Assembly (NCBI GenBank): GCA_032718475.1
Contig: JAUCBJ010003773.1
Coordinates: 107,448 to 171,447, forward strand
Source: Nemertoderma westbladi
Lineage: Eukaryota > Xenacoelomorpha > Nemertodermatida > Nemertodermatidae
Length of the DNA: 64,000 bases
Direction of reading: 5' to 3'
Numbering within the stretch: the stretch's first letter is position 1; each line of letters begins with the position of its first letter. Under the pieces are notes generated by a model that searched no databases, was not told the origin of the DNA, and saw only the letters and a program-made list of their open reading frames with translations. Of this stretch, positions 44,038 to 53,817 are shown in pieces. The translations under genes were made by a program, and so were the position numbers.

Positions 44038-44634
44038 CTAGACTACCGGTTGCATTTTGTTTAATGCTGGTTTGTACTTCCTAATGTAGTTCGCTTCCGC
44101 ATGCACCCTGTCCCCGTCCCTCGTGAAGCCTCGGAAAATCGTTACACGCATATCTCCCAACTCGCACCAACGGAAGTGCTCGATGAGTAGATGTTCCTCT
44201 CTCTCTCCGTATTCGAGTCCCATTGCAGCGGGACCTCTGTACTTCTTTATCATAGCCCTGTGCCCGTTCATTCGGTCCCTCAGTTTTTGTCTGGTCTGCC
44301 CTATGTAATATTGCTCTTCATGTTTCTCGCAGGTGATTATGTATAACACATCCGTTGAGACACATGTGTAGAACCCCCGGATTTTATCTCCCCATGGTGT
44401 CTCTGCCATATCGTGGATGATGGGACATGTCTCGCAACGCGTTGAGGTGCCGCACTTAGCATTTCCCCTTCGTTGTTGTGTCTTCCTCTTCTTTATTAAT
44501 CGTTGTCCGAGATTCAGACCGCTCCTTCTTAACACCGCCACTTTAAAGCGAAAGTTTATTAACCGTCGTTTATAGTTTGAGACTACCCTTGATATGGTCT
44601 CTCCAAATGGTCCCGGTACAGTTAAATATACCAT
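44038..44634 (-). CDS. Penelope-like element GIY-YIG endonuclease
   Basis: This 198-codon segment encodes the nuclease half of a Penelope-like retroelement, which nicks target DNA. GIY-YIG signature: VLYIITCEKHEEQYYIGQ, with the YI…YIG pattern and a following TRQKLRDRMNGHRA helix carrying the catalytic Arg. An upstream C-x-C...C-x2-C cluster (KCGTSTRCETCP) is a common zinc-binding linker in these elements. A later Glu in HAEANYIRKYKPALN fits the metal-binding residue of the family. It is in the same reading frame as the RT segment to the right and separated from it by one TGA and ten further codons. The listed ATG may therefore be just an internal methionine. Confidence 0.9.
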   Translation of the reverse strand: MVYLTVPGPFGETISRVVSNYKRRLINFRFKVAVLRRSGLNLGQRLIKKRKTQQRRGNAKCGTSTRCETCPIIHDMAETPWGDKIRGFYTCVSTDVLYIITCEKHEEQYYIGQTRQKLRDRMNGHRAMIKKYRGPAAMGLEYGEREEHLLIEHFRWCELGDMRVTIFRGFTRDGDRVHAEANYIRKYKPALNKMQPVV

Positions 44635-44667
44635 CTTCTCTTTCTTATCAACTATCTTTCTCTCTAT

Positions 44668-47289
44668 TCAACACTCTATCTTTCTTAGCTCTTCCCTCGA
44701 CTTATTCCTCAGCGATTCCAATGCCGCTACCGGATATCCAGATATCGCGCAATCTGTCAAATACCGGTCTCTAACAGCTTCATAATCATTGTCTTTACTG
44801 GACAGCCTGTTAAACCGTAACAGCTGCCCTCTTGCGGTTGATATTAGCATTTCCTTATCATGTCCGCTGGCGAACGGTATCGGTAACTTCCCCGATAATG
44901 GCTTGAAGTATACCCTTGTCTTTATAACTCCATCTTCTTCATCGTGGTACAAAGTCAAGTCGAGAAATACTGATTCATGAAAATCGAAATCGAAAGTAAA
45001 TTTTATGCTGTCATTTCCAAATACTTCCATACATACATTATTGTACATTTTCTTTATTGCGTCTTTCACCGAGTTAGACAGCTTTGTTGGAAATATAGAT
45101 TCTGCATCATCGACGAACGATTTAAAATATATGGCGGAAAACATGTTCACCAGGTCCACCCGTTTGTGTAACATGTTCACGGTTAATACAGCTATCCCTT
45201 TACCAGCTGGGACTCCCATCCCGACGCCTTTATTGAGCACGTAAAACTTCTCCTCGAACTCGAAATACGTGTGCTCCATCACAAAGGTTACCATAGCTAC
45301 AATCTGCTCAATGCTGTATCCTGAAAGTTCTAGAATATCTTCATTCTCAAGTAATGCCTGAGTTACAGCTTGTACCGCGTCCTCTAACCTTACTGACGGG
45401 TACATATCTACTACGTCCATCGCTAGGAACGTGACTTCGTTGAGTTTCCTTTTGGGCAACGACATCTTCGCATCCGCCGAATCTCGTATGAAATGGGACA
45501 TTCTCTGTAAGAGTGGTTCCAGAATTGTATTCAAAAGTTTCCCTATTCTCTCTATGACGGTCCCAGTGGCTGAAATTATTATACGCATTTTGGGCGCTAC
45601 ACCTCCTCCACCCCAATCCACCCACTCCCGGCGATCCTTATGATCTTTGGGTAACGGAAATATGTATCCATTCTCTGGGTATCTCGGCACCAAATAACTG
45701 CGTAGTTCCTTGCTCCCGATATCCAAGTCATCCAACATCTTCTTTAACTCGGCCCTGAATTTTCCCACTGGGCTTCCTTCTAGCCGCTTGTATTTATCAC
45801 TGTCGTCCAGAGATCTCCTGATCTCTCTCAATCTAATCTGGCTATCCACTATCACCACATTACCAGTCTTATCTCCCTTTAAGATCGATATATCCTCGTC
45901 ATCTCTTAAAGTCTTTAGATCTTTCAATTGATCTGTTGTGAGGTTTAAATCCCTTCTCGGTACTTGTGTCACCCTGTCGACCGCTTTGTGTAGATCCATT
46001 ATGAAACTCTCTACGATCTCGTTGTTTGATCTGGGGGTCACGTATCTGCATTTATGGGGGATTCTAAACTCGTTGTAATCCACCGGCTGGCAAATATCTG
46101 TCCTTTCTCCCCCTGGATCCCGTCTACCTGCCGGGACCCGCGGTGCTCTCCTCGTCACCCGTGCCCCACTCGACCTGACGGGAGTCGACGTGTCATACCC
46201 GCCCCCCTCTCCCTCTGTCTCTGACCCTGAACCCGTCCTCTCCCCGTTTCCCTGTGAGTCCCCTTGTTCATCCCTCCCCAACGCTCCCCTCTGGTCCGTA
46301 TCCCGTCGGTCGCCTGCTGGAACCGGTATGGTGTGTACTGGGCTAAACCCTACTGGTCTCTCGTTACAGTCGGGACCCCGGCCCCCACCCGACCCTGGTC
46401 GGTCACTTAGAAATCGTTCCTCTTCCTCGTCCCGTGGCTCGCCAAATAAATTCTTTGCAATTGCTTTGTGGCGCGTTTGAAACGTGTCAGTTCTCTGCTG
46501 GAAATCTACCTCGTCCGAACTGCTCTGCGTCCGGTCCACGATCTCGTCATCGAAAACCACCCGACCCGTAAACTCCGGCGTACAGTACAGCCCCTGTTGT
46601 CCCGCAACACCGTACCCCTGTACCCTTCCGTCAAGGACTACAGTTTCGTCCGCCTCCTCCGCTTTCCGGGCGTGGTATCGTAGGGTTGATGCCATACGAG
46701 AAATCGCCGTGTGGGCATCCATTATCTTCTCGTTGCCTATTCTGGTCTGTGGCACATATGTAAACCCTAGCGACAAAACTTCTTCCTCCCGTGTTGTTAG
46801 AGTTCTTCTCGACAGGTTCACACAGTTCTGTACTTTCCCGGTAGTCGTAAACCCGGTGTCCACTAACGGTCGCTTTCGAGCTCGTAGCGGATGCAGCCAC
46901 GCCGGTGTCCGGCTCCCATCCTGGCCCTGGCCGCGACTGGTTCCTATGGGACTCAGCGAGTTCAACTTCTTCTGTAAAATCTTGGTCCGATCTCTCGTCT
47001 CCGCTTCCCCTATCCTGTCGATCCAAAATGAAACGAACTTCCCTAAACAAACCCAGTCTTCTCCCGGTACTGAGTTTCTTATCCTATTGTGCAACAGTCT
47101 CGTTAAAGTGTTATAAGACCACATCCACCCTTGCCTCTCGCTCCTTAACTCCACATAGTAATCTCTTACGTCGTGACTTAGATTCTTTCTAATAAAATCT
47201 CTGGCTAAATCTAACCGAGTACGCGGTGTAATTCTCATACCCCTTCTAAGGTAGTTCGGCAATAATTCCCTTTCCCTACATTCTTTCAT
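44668..47289 (-). CDS. Penelope-like element reverse transcriptase
   Basis: An 873-codon frame on the minus strand. The N-terminal third has a basic helical segment (RLDLARDFIRKNL...) and a low-complexity Gly/Arg/Glu-rich linker (residues about 270-390). RT landmarks follow: ISILKGDKTGNVVIVD near residue 460, GYIFPLPKDHK, MRIIISATGTVIE, LAMDVVDMYPSVR with the first catalytic Asp near residue 621, NKGVGMGVPAGK, and FKSFVDDAESIF with the VDD pair near residue 725. These resemble Penelope-like RTs, and the adjoining GIY-YIG domain confirms the class. The start was chosen as the first ATG of the long open frame. The frame ends at TGA 44668-44670; reading continues in frame into the endonuclease. 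Confidence 0.9.
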   Translation of the reverse strand: MKECRERELLPNYLRRGMRITPRTRLDLARDFIRKNLSHDVRDYYVELRSERQGWMWSYNTLTRLLHNRIRNSVPGEDWVCLGKFVSFWIDRIGEAETRDRTKILQKKLNSLSPIGTSRGQGQDGSRTPAWLHPLRARKRPLVDTGFTTTGKVQNCVNLSRRTLTTREEEVLSLGFTYVPQTRIGNEKIMDAHTAISRMASTLRYHARKAEEADETVVLDGRVQGYGVAGQQGLYCTPEFTGRVVFDDEIVDRTQSSSDEVDFQQRTDTFQTRHKAIAKNLFGEPRDEEEERFLSDRPGSGGGRGPDCNERPVGFSPVHTIPVPAGDRRDTDQRGALGRDEQGDSQGNGERTGSGSETEGEGGGYDTSTPVRSSGARVTRRAPRVPAGRRDPGGERTDICQPVDYNEFRIPHKCRYVTPRSNNEIVESFIMDLHKAVDRVTQVPRRDLNLTTDQLKDLKTLRDDEDISILKGDKTGNVVIVDSQIRLREIRRSLDDSDKYKRLEGSPVGKFRAELKKMLDDLDIGSKELRSYLVPRYPENGYIFPLPKDHKDRREWVDWGGGGVAPKMRIIISATGTVIERIGKLLNTILEPLLQRMSHFIRDSADAKMSLPKRKLNEVTFLAMDVVDMYPSVRLEDAVQAVTQALLENEDILELSGYSIEQIVAMVTFVMEHTYFEFEEKFYVLNKGVGMGVPAGKGIAVLTVNMLHKRVDLVNMFSAIYFKSFVDDAESIFPTKLSNSVKDAIKKMYNNVCMEVFGNDSIKFTFDFDFHESVFLDLTLYHDEEDGVIKTRVYFKPLSGKLPIPFASGHDKEMLISTARGQLLRFNRLSSKDNDYEAVRDRYLTDCAISGYPVAALESLRNKSREELRKIEC

Positions 47290-48025
47290 AAATTACGTTT
47301 CGATTTAAGTTTCGATTTAATGTATAACCCTCTGAAGTCGGCTTGCCGCAACGTTAGTATAATCACATGTAACAGACAGTTTTCGCGCTCAGACTTAGGT
47401 TCAAACTTCAAAGTCAATTATCTCGGAAATTATTTTTTTCACACAAAAAACACTACTCCTCCGCCATTTCTTAACCCTTTTTTGTGACTTTTTATTTTTA
47501 TCAAAGGAAATTTAATAAGCTTTAATATTCTTCATCCACTTCGTTCCATTCTTCGTCCGTTTTTAAAGAAAAACATAAAAAAACGTGGATTTTTTCAATT
47601 TTGAAAAAATTTTGAATTTTTTTTACAAAATTGCCAATAATCAGAAATAGAAAATGAAAATAAAAAAAGCTGGAGAAAAAGAAATCATACGCCAGCCGCT
47701 AGGGGGCGCTAAATAAACAATTGTTTTATTTACTTTAGTTAATTGTCTTTTCGATGGTATATAGTTTTCTGCGCATTTTTCAACCATATTGGAGATATAA
47801 ACAAATTAAAAAAAACACAAGGGGGGGGGGGGGGGGGGGGGGTTACCCACCCCTTAATTCAATAATTTTGATAGGTAGCTACGCAACCTGTAACTAAATG
47901 ACACAGATCTTCTACAGGGTGAGATTTCCAAGTTTAACGATTTTATGACAGTAACAAATGGGGCTGTTACCTTCATGGATTTATTTAACTATATATATGG
48001 GGCGCCGTTGCCGCTAAAAAGAAGT
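47290..48025. other. Sequence upstream of the Penelope-like RT
   Basis: The sequence begins with a short tandem GTTTCGATTTAA motif at 47297-47320, then A/T homopolymer-rich DNA, a 22-base poly-G run at 47821-47842 and GGGGCGCCG at 47998. It may include the 5' UTR of the element. No gene. Confidence 0.4.
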
Positions 48026-48750
48026 CAGAATAAATAAATGGAAGTGAGAACAGAGAAATGGAAGTGAGAAATAATAAATGGAAGTCAGAACAGAGAAAAG
48101 GAAGTCAGAAAATGGAAGTGAGAAAAACGAAGTGAGAAAATGGAAGTCAGAATGAAGAAATGGAAGTCAGAAAAGAGAAATGGAATTCAAAAAATGGAAG
48201 CCAGAAAGTGGAAGTCAGAAAATGGAAGTCAGAAAAAAGAAATGGAAGTCAGAACAGAGAAATGGAAGTGAGAAATAATAAGTGGAAGTCAGAACAGAGA
48301 AAAGGAAGTCAGAAAATGGAAGTGAGAAAAACGAAGTGAGAAAATGGAAGTCAGAATGAAGAAATGGAAGTCAGAAAAGAGAAATGGAATTCAAAAAATG
48401 GAAGCCAGAAAGTGGAAGTCAGAAAATGGAAGTCAGAAAAAAGAAATGGAAGTCAGAACAGAGAAATGGAAGTGAGAAATAATAAGTGGAAGTCAGAACA
48501 GAGAAAAGGAAGTCAGAAAATGGAAGTGAGAAAAACGAAGTGAGAAAATGGAAGTCAGAATGAAGAAATGGAAGTCAGAAAAGAGAAATGGAATTCAAAA
48601 AATGGAAGCCAGAAATTGGAAGTCAGAAAATGGAAGTCAGAAAATGGAAGTGAGGAAAAATAAATGGAAGTCAGAAAATGGAAGCCAGAAAGTGGAAGTC
48701 AGAAAATGGAAGTGAGGAAAAATAAATGGAAGTGAGAAAAAATAAATTTG
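48026..48750. repeat. Purine-rich tandem repeats with a 204-bp higher-order unit
   Basis: Short units based on AAATGGAAGTCAGAA vary in length and in CAG/GAG. They form a longer 204-bp pattern that starts near 48057, 48261 and 48465 and includes the unusual markers AATAATAA, AAAACGAAGTGAG, GGAATTCAAAAA and GGAAGCCAGAA. The plus strand is almost free of C. Confidence 0.9.
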
Positions 48751-48771
48751 AAATGAATAAATGCAATTGAA

Positions 48772-48881
48772 ATTATTCATATTTCGCTATATTATTCCTT
48801 ATTACTATTACTAATAGGAATTTAATTAGTTTATTATATTAGTAATAGTAATAAGGAATAATATAGCGAAATATGAATAAT
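48772..48881. repeat. Perfect 45-bp palindrome with 20-base spacer
   Basis: Arms 48772-48816 and 48837-48881 are exact reverse complements, running from ATTATTCATATTTCGC inward to TACTAATA. It would form a 45-bp hairpin or cruciform. Confidence 0.9.
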
Positions 48882-48893
48882 TTATTAAATTAA

Positions 48894-48960
48894 TATATAA
48901 AATAGTATTTATTTAGGTAATACAAATTTTGTATTTCCTAAATAAATACTATTTTATATA
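48894..48960. repeat. Second near-perfect palindrome (33-bp arms)
   Basis: Arms 48894-48926 and 48928-48960 are reverse complements except for one mismatch (GGTAATAC versus GTATTTCC) with almost no spacer. It starts only 12 bases after the first palindrome. Confidence 0.85.
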
Positions 48961-49454
48961 TTCCTTGATTGAATACCTCTTCCAATTATCTGTAAGGACA
49001 CTGGATATCTCCCTATACCCAATATCGATTTCAATGACTGAGTATGCTATGCTAGGAACAACACTTACCTGGATCGTGAGAGTGCTTTAAAGGGCAGCTG
49101 CATCAACTTGTGTCCCATGTTGGATTCTTCAAGTAACTTCAGATATGGTTAGAGGCCACGGCACGAGTTAGAGGCCAATATGTATCTCCCATGTGTGTGG
49201 TGATTATTATGTGTGTTAGGATATCTGGGATGGTGGAGGTGGAAAGATCATGAAACAAATGAAAGTAGAAACCGCCTGAAGTCTTATGTCATTAAACCCC
49301 AAGAGACGAAATACCAGTAAGCATATGTGGCGATATTATTAGTTAGGGGCTGGTATTATGCTACTGTAGCAGTGTTTGGTGTGCAAAAGCAAAAGTCACA
49401 AGTATTTAATTTTTATAATATATTATTGGTGTTTTGGGTGAATGAGTGCTTTCA
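48961..49454. other. Receptor intron, nothing recognised
   Basis: Mixed-composition intron sequence. No exon or repeat family recognised. Confidence 0.35.
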
Positions 49455-49679
49455 TATTATTATAACTTTCGATGAGCACAGCTTTGCAAAGTTAGCAATG
49501 ACGTCCAGGTGGGATCGAACTGGTGACCTCCACGTTGGAAGACTGGCGCTCTAATCATTCGCGGCTCAAACGCAGGAGCCGCTAGAGGAATGGTTAGAGC
49601 GTCAGATTTCCAATCTGGAGGTCACCAGTTCGATCCCACCTGAACGTCATTGCTGACTTTGCAAAGCTGTTACCAACGA
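49455..49679. mobile_element. Head-to-head inverted pair of tRNA-derived SINEs
   Basis: The minus-strand copy (about 49455-49567) and the plus-strand copy (49576-49679, continuing after the hAT-like insertion at 50807) are about 85% identical by eye and only 8 bases apart. Each has a tRNA-like head with box A (AATGGTTAGAGCG), an anticodon-loop-like TTTCCAA and box B (AGTTCGATCCC), then a body with GTCATTGCTNACTTTGCAAAGCTGT. The acceptor stem does not pair, and the T stem has mismatches, so neither is a functional tRNA gene. Their heads face each other, so a read-through transcript would fold into a long hairpin. Confidence 0.75.
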
Positions 49680-50798
49680 CAGGGGCGGTTCAAGGATTTT
49701 GCTTGGGGGGGGGGGGGGGGGGGGGTCAAAATATTTAATTTGCTGAGGTCAATTTGGCTGAGGTAAATGGCTCCACGCAAGCAGCGGAGTCCAATCTGGA
49801 CACGTTTATAAACGCCAGCTTTAAATCTTTACATTCCCAACAACAACTTTGTCTAAACCCGTCTACTCTAATTATCTAATTATTTAGTTAATGGAAGGGT
49901 CGCAGCCGTCAGCTGGTGGTAACCCGTATCGTTCCAAAGATGTGGAGGAGAGACGCGACGTGTGTGGCACTCCTTTCCATTAATTTGTAATGATATCGTT
50001 TATTGTTTTGGTTAGTTAGGTTTCGGTATGGATGGAGATGGTGTTCTGTGCAATAAAATAATTATCTTATATTTAATTATTTAAGAGGCAATAAATATAC
50101 TTTAGTATTTTTAGCCGCACAAACTTTCATAACATGTGTGGTAGTGGAAAATATTGAAGAATTAAATGACAGACTGAGTTTAATTTGACTTAAATGCAAT
50201 GGGCCATTATTTATATTTTTAACCCTGTTGAAAATTATAAATTCAGACTATTTTAATTGCAAAGTTATATTACAGTATATTAAGAAATTTACTGCTTAAA
50301 TTTACTTGCACATGCCTTAAACCACAAAGCCACTGAACTTACCAATGGAGATATTTCTAGTGACCATACCATGGATCAATTGCAGGAGACAGCCGCCCCT
50401 CCCCCTCCCTTCTGCACGCCACTGCACGGTGTCGAAGACGTTTCGGAAACAAGCTACAGTTCGTCGCAGCCCCCAATGAAAAAAAAAAAATAAACAAAAA
50501 AATATTAAAATAAATTATTATACTTTGAAAAAATTTCCCGATTTTTTCCCGAATTCCCAAAGTTCCAGAATTTTACAAAAATATCAGAGTGTTTTATAAT
50601 GGAGACCGCCGGGTAGTAACTAAATTTTGAAAAAATATAGAAGTCTTTTCCCAGAGAAGTCTGTTTTCGAGCAAAAGTCGGTACCCACTGGTACGGATTT
50701 GCCACATTGCCTTTCGCTAGGGATGGGGCAACCCCCCCCAAGATACCTGGGGAGGGCAAATGCCCCTTTGCCCCCCCCCCCCCCTAGAACCGCCACTG
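49680..50798. mobile_element. Non-autonomous hAT-like element with 8-bp TSD
   Basis: A 1119-bp element whose ends are inverted: CAGGGGCGGTTCAAGG on the left, and CCTAGAACCGCCACTG on the right. The 8-bp direct repeat ACCAACGA flanks it (49672-49679 and 50799-50806). CAGNGGCGG ends plus an 8-bp duplication are characteristic of hAT transposons. The flanking SINE sequence continues unbroken across the insertion (GCTGTTACCAACGA then AAGTTATAA). There is no transposase. G-rich and C-rich tracts follow each end (49706-49725 and 50771-50784). Confidence 0.8.
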
Positions 50799-51045
50799 AC
50801 CAACGAAAGTTATAAGTATATCATTGACACTATTAAACATGGATGGAGATGTTGTCGACTTCAACCGATTCACAACCATATGCAATGTAGACCTCTAGCC
50901 TGAACAGACGTGATGACCAACCTATTATTTTCTCAAGGACACTGGATACGAGCAATATTAAAAGTCCACGTCCATCTCACTAAAAAACACGTTCCAATAT
51001 ATATCGCTAATTACAATAATAAATAGTTTCAACCGTTAATTACAG

Positions 51046-51146
51046 ATGGGTGATCATTATAGAAGAGTTACTAAAGTTATGGAAACTGGTTACACACTTT
51101 CGATCATATGCGTGATCCTCGCGATAGGAATATTCTTGTACTTCAG
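51046..51146 (+). CDS. Calcitonin-receptor-like GPCR, exon with TM1
   Basis: The acceptor is TTACAG and the donor GTTAGC; the exon is 101 bases, entered in phase 0 and left in phase 2. It reads MGDHYRRVTKVMETGYTL then SIICVILAIGIFLYFR, a juxtamembrane helix plus transmembrane helix 1. The GIFLYF ending just before the first intracellular loop matches calcitonin-type receptors. The ATG at the start is internal, not a translation start. Confidence 0.85.
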
Positions 51147-52619
51147 GTTAGCAATGATTTAAAAATTCAATATTTAATTTGCACAACTTAGTAAATGTCA
51201 CCTACAATGTAATACATTATATGGGTGATTCTCATCAGATCTGTACTGGTTGCGGACGGGACATTTGCATTTTTCATGGCCGTTTATATCTCATACTAAC
51301 CATTATAGATATAAGAGTAATGGCTCATTTTATTCAACAATGATATTCCAAACTTTGTGCCACAAAAAGGATTCTGCAAAAATCTGTCATGACCTTTTGG
51401 AGTCAAAATAAAACAAAAATGTGTCCCATCCACAACTTTTGAGAAAAATAAACTGCGTTAGTTCTTTAATTGACTAACATTATGCTCAAAGATTATCTCC
51501 TCATTATTACGTGGTATATGTCCAGCTTACCTTTCAAAGTGAAAAAAATAAGGATTTATTTACTTTTAGGCTTTAATTTTAGCTTTTTCTGATTAAAAAA
51601 AATTGTCATGCTAAATGTCCCATCCGAAACATTCTTCATTTAGTGGAACACGAATGGTATTATAACGTGTATTATTGTGCCAAAAGTTGGTCAATTAATA
51701 CAGACACACAGTATTGTAGAAATTAAGCACAATCTTCCAAGTATTATTGAAAAATAACTCAATTTCTACCGTGTGTGTGTTTGAAATTACAGGCAACCTG
51801 TCCCATCCGCAATGGGGGTTTCTTGTAAGCCCTGGATAATATCAAATGGCTATTTATATTTTTTCTGTAAGAAATTAACCCTGCTAATTAATAAATAATA
51901 AATTTTTTTTACATATATTAGCCGTTATTCCAGGTTAGACAAATAAATGACAATGTCCCATCCGCAATGGATGTCCCATCCGCATCGCCTAAATTAAGGT
52001 ATATTATATACATTTATACAGCCAACATAGGCCAATATGAGCCTATGTTTTCTATTATCGTATTATTTTGTTATCTGAACATGTTTTCATGTTCAGTTCA
52101 TGTTGTTATCATGAACTGATTTAAATTTAACTTGAAAAATCTTTCAGCCACATTATCATCAGTCTCCAAGAAGCATAGTGATTGAGATCTATTTTGTACA
52201 ATAAAACTCCACATTATTGTGAGCAATGTCAAGCCACAACATGTTGGCTCTGCCTCACAACAACACCAGTACAACAACGTCGGTATTATACTTTAAGCAT
52301 TGATTGACACATTAATTAGATCCACAATGCAGAATGTGAAACAGTTTGATGGCATCTCGCGAGTCCATATTGTCAAACAATTTTATTTACATTGGTTGTT
52401 GCTTCTGAGTTTATTCATAAATCATTAATAGTTACGAGACATCGAAAGTGCAGTTTGTGATGAAGAAGAGTGAGAATTAATAATATGTGTTATAAATCCA
52501 GACAGTAAATCTGGTGGGAAAATATCACGGAAGTTAGAAGTAAGAGGAGTTATATTATGTAAAGGAGTTAATAATTAATCTTATTAAATAATTGAACTAC
52601 CTCTAACAACACATAGCCC

Positions 52620-53106
52620 GTGGTATTCACCAAAACCGGGCATTCAAAGATGCTCGAAATAGAGCCGCTATTGATGAAGGAAGCTGTCCTTGTAGTCCAA
52701 GCTGACTGGTCCGAGAATATTAAACTTCGACAATCTCGCGAAGAGAAACGTGCATACTACTATGAGTGCCAATTTGCACTGCGTCCCATGCATATATGGA
52801 CAAGTGAAGGAGAGATAGCATATGAAGGGATAGGCGACACTACCGATCACAAGGCATGTGCGGTTTTCGCAACATTTGAACATGTTATTCTTAAGTATGT
52901 TGCAAACAAGGATCACTTTATTGTAGTGACAGACTCCCCTACCTCACAGTTCACAAACAAGTACATTTTTTACTTGGCCCAGAAATTCTCGAATACCTAT
53001 TATGTAACAGTTCAGTGGATTTATCTCGAGACAGGACATGGGAAAGGGGTTACCGATGGCATTGGGGCTGCCATAAAGAGATGCGTCAAAGACATTATCG
53101 CCCATA
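52620..53106 (+). pseudogene. Transposase-like gene, left part (broken by LINE)
   Basis: This frame reads LEIEPLLMKEAVLVVQADWSENIKL, YYYECQFALRPMHIW, HFIVVTDSPTSQF and ETGHGKGVTDGIGAAIKR (in pieces). The Asp in QADWSEN, the Asp in VTDSP and the HGKGxxDGIG motif are hallmarks of a transposase-like protein group common in invertebrate genomes; an RNase H-like catalytic fold is likely, but the superfamily is uncertain. The first ATG is at 52650; the GTG at 52620 is not a convincing start, and an upstream exon is possible. At 53107 a LINE interrupts the frame. Confidence 0.7.
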
Positions 53107-53589
53107 TCGGAAACTTAAGTTCCGATTATTTAGAGCAGCAGTAGTTCCAGTGCTCCTCTATGGGAGTCCATGCTGGGATCTAACTGCTGAGGACACCAAA
53201 TCTCTGGATGGCATATTCACAAGAATGCTACGCCGGGTTCATTGTGTCAAGTACAATGCACACATCTCCAACCCGTCACTATATAACATTGGAGGTGTCT
53301 CATTGGTTCCCCCAAGCTTGACACATGAACAAAATCGCCTCCGCTTTGCAGGACATTGCTTTCGCCGTGAGGACCAGCCAGTGCATAATCTTGTACTTTG
53401 GTAGCCTCATGGAGTGAATAAGCCCATGACTTTCTTGAGACGCATCTTAAAGGACACTGGCCTTGAAGATGCTGATGATCTAGCAAATGTCATGGGTGAT
53501 AGGGAGTTGTGGCGGCGCAATTTTGTCGACAAGCCGGCACAGCATTCTTAAAAATGCAGCTGCAATGCAGCATGCCGATCCTAGTAGTA
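53107..53589 (+). mobile_element. 5'-truncated LINE inserted in the transposase gene
   Basis: A 483-bp copy of the LINE family, here on the plus strand. It starts at KLKFRLFRAAVVPVLLYGSP-type coding sequence, continues through CFRREDQPVHN with a stop (TAG 53402-53404) and a short deletion, and ends in GCATGCCGATCCTAGTAGT. The 10-bp duplication ATCGCCCATA lies at 53097-53106 and 53590-53599. Confidence 0.88.
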
Positions 53590-53599
53590 ATCGCCCATA

Positions 53600-53817
53600 A
53601 TCCCAACATACCCATATACACAGCTAAAGATGTTATGAAAAATCTACCCCAATACAAATCTATCAAAACGTTTGTATATACCAAAGCAGCTATAGATGTA
53701 ATTAAACAATCATTGCCAAATGTGAAAACTATTAAGGATACATTGAAGGAAGGAAATCGAACTAAAGCCGAAAAGTTCAACTATCAAAGTGAAACTTTCA
53801 TTATCGTGTCTAGCTAA
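53600..53817 (+). pseudogene. Transposase-like gene, right part
   Basis: After the LINE, the host frame resumes in register with the left part. It reads IPIYTAKDVMKNLPQYKSIK, KAAIDVIKQSLP and a stop at 53815-53817. A following short frame in another register (53842-53932) ends with the acidic DFGGFDEPDIDDFG and may be the original C-terminus moved out of frame. The LINE insertion is sufficient to inactivate the gene. Confidence 0.65.

Noticed and set aside
46190-47192. Plus-strand ORFs opposite the Penelope-like RT (up to 210 codons)
   Set aside because: Antisense shadows of the GC-rich linker region of the RT frame.
49576-49650. tRNA-Gly (TCC) gene
   Set aside because: The anticodon arm and D arm look right, but acceptor and T stems mismatch, and an inverted relative with the same body shows that it is a SINE.
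53015-53404. A 129-codon chimeric gene
   Set aside because: Its first part is out-of-frame transposase sequence, the rest is the inserted LINE.
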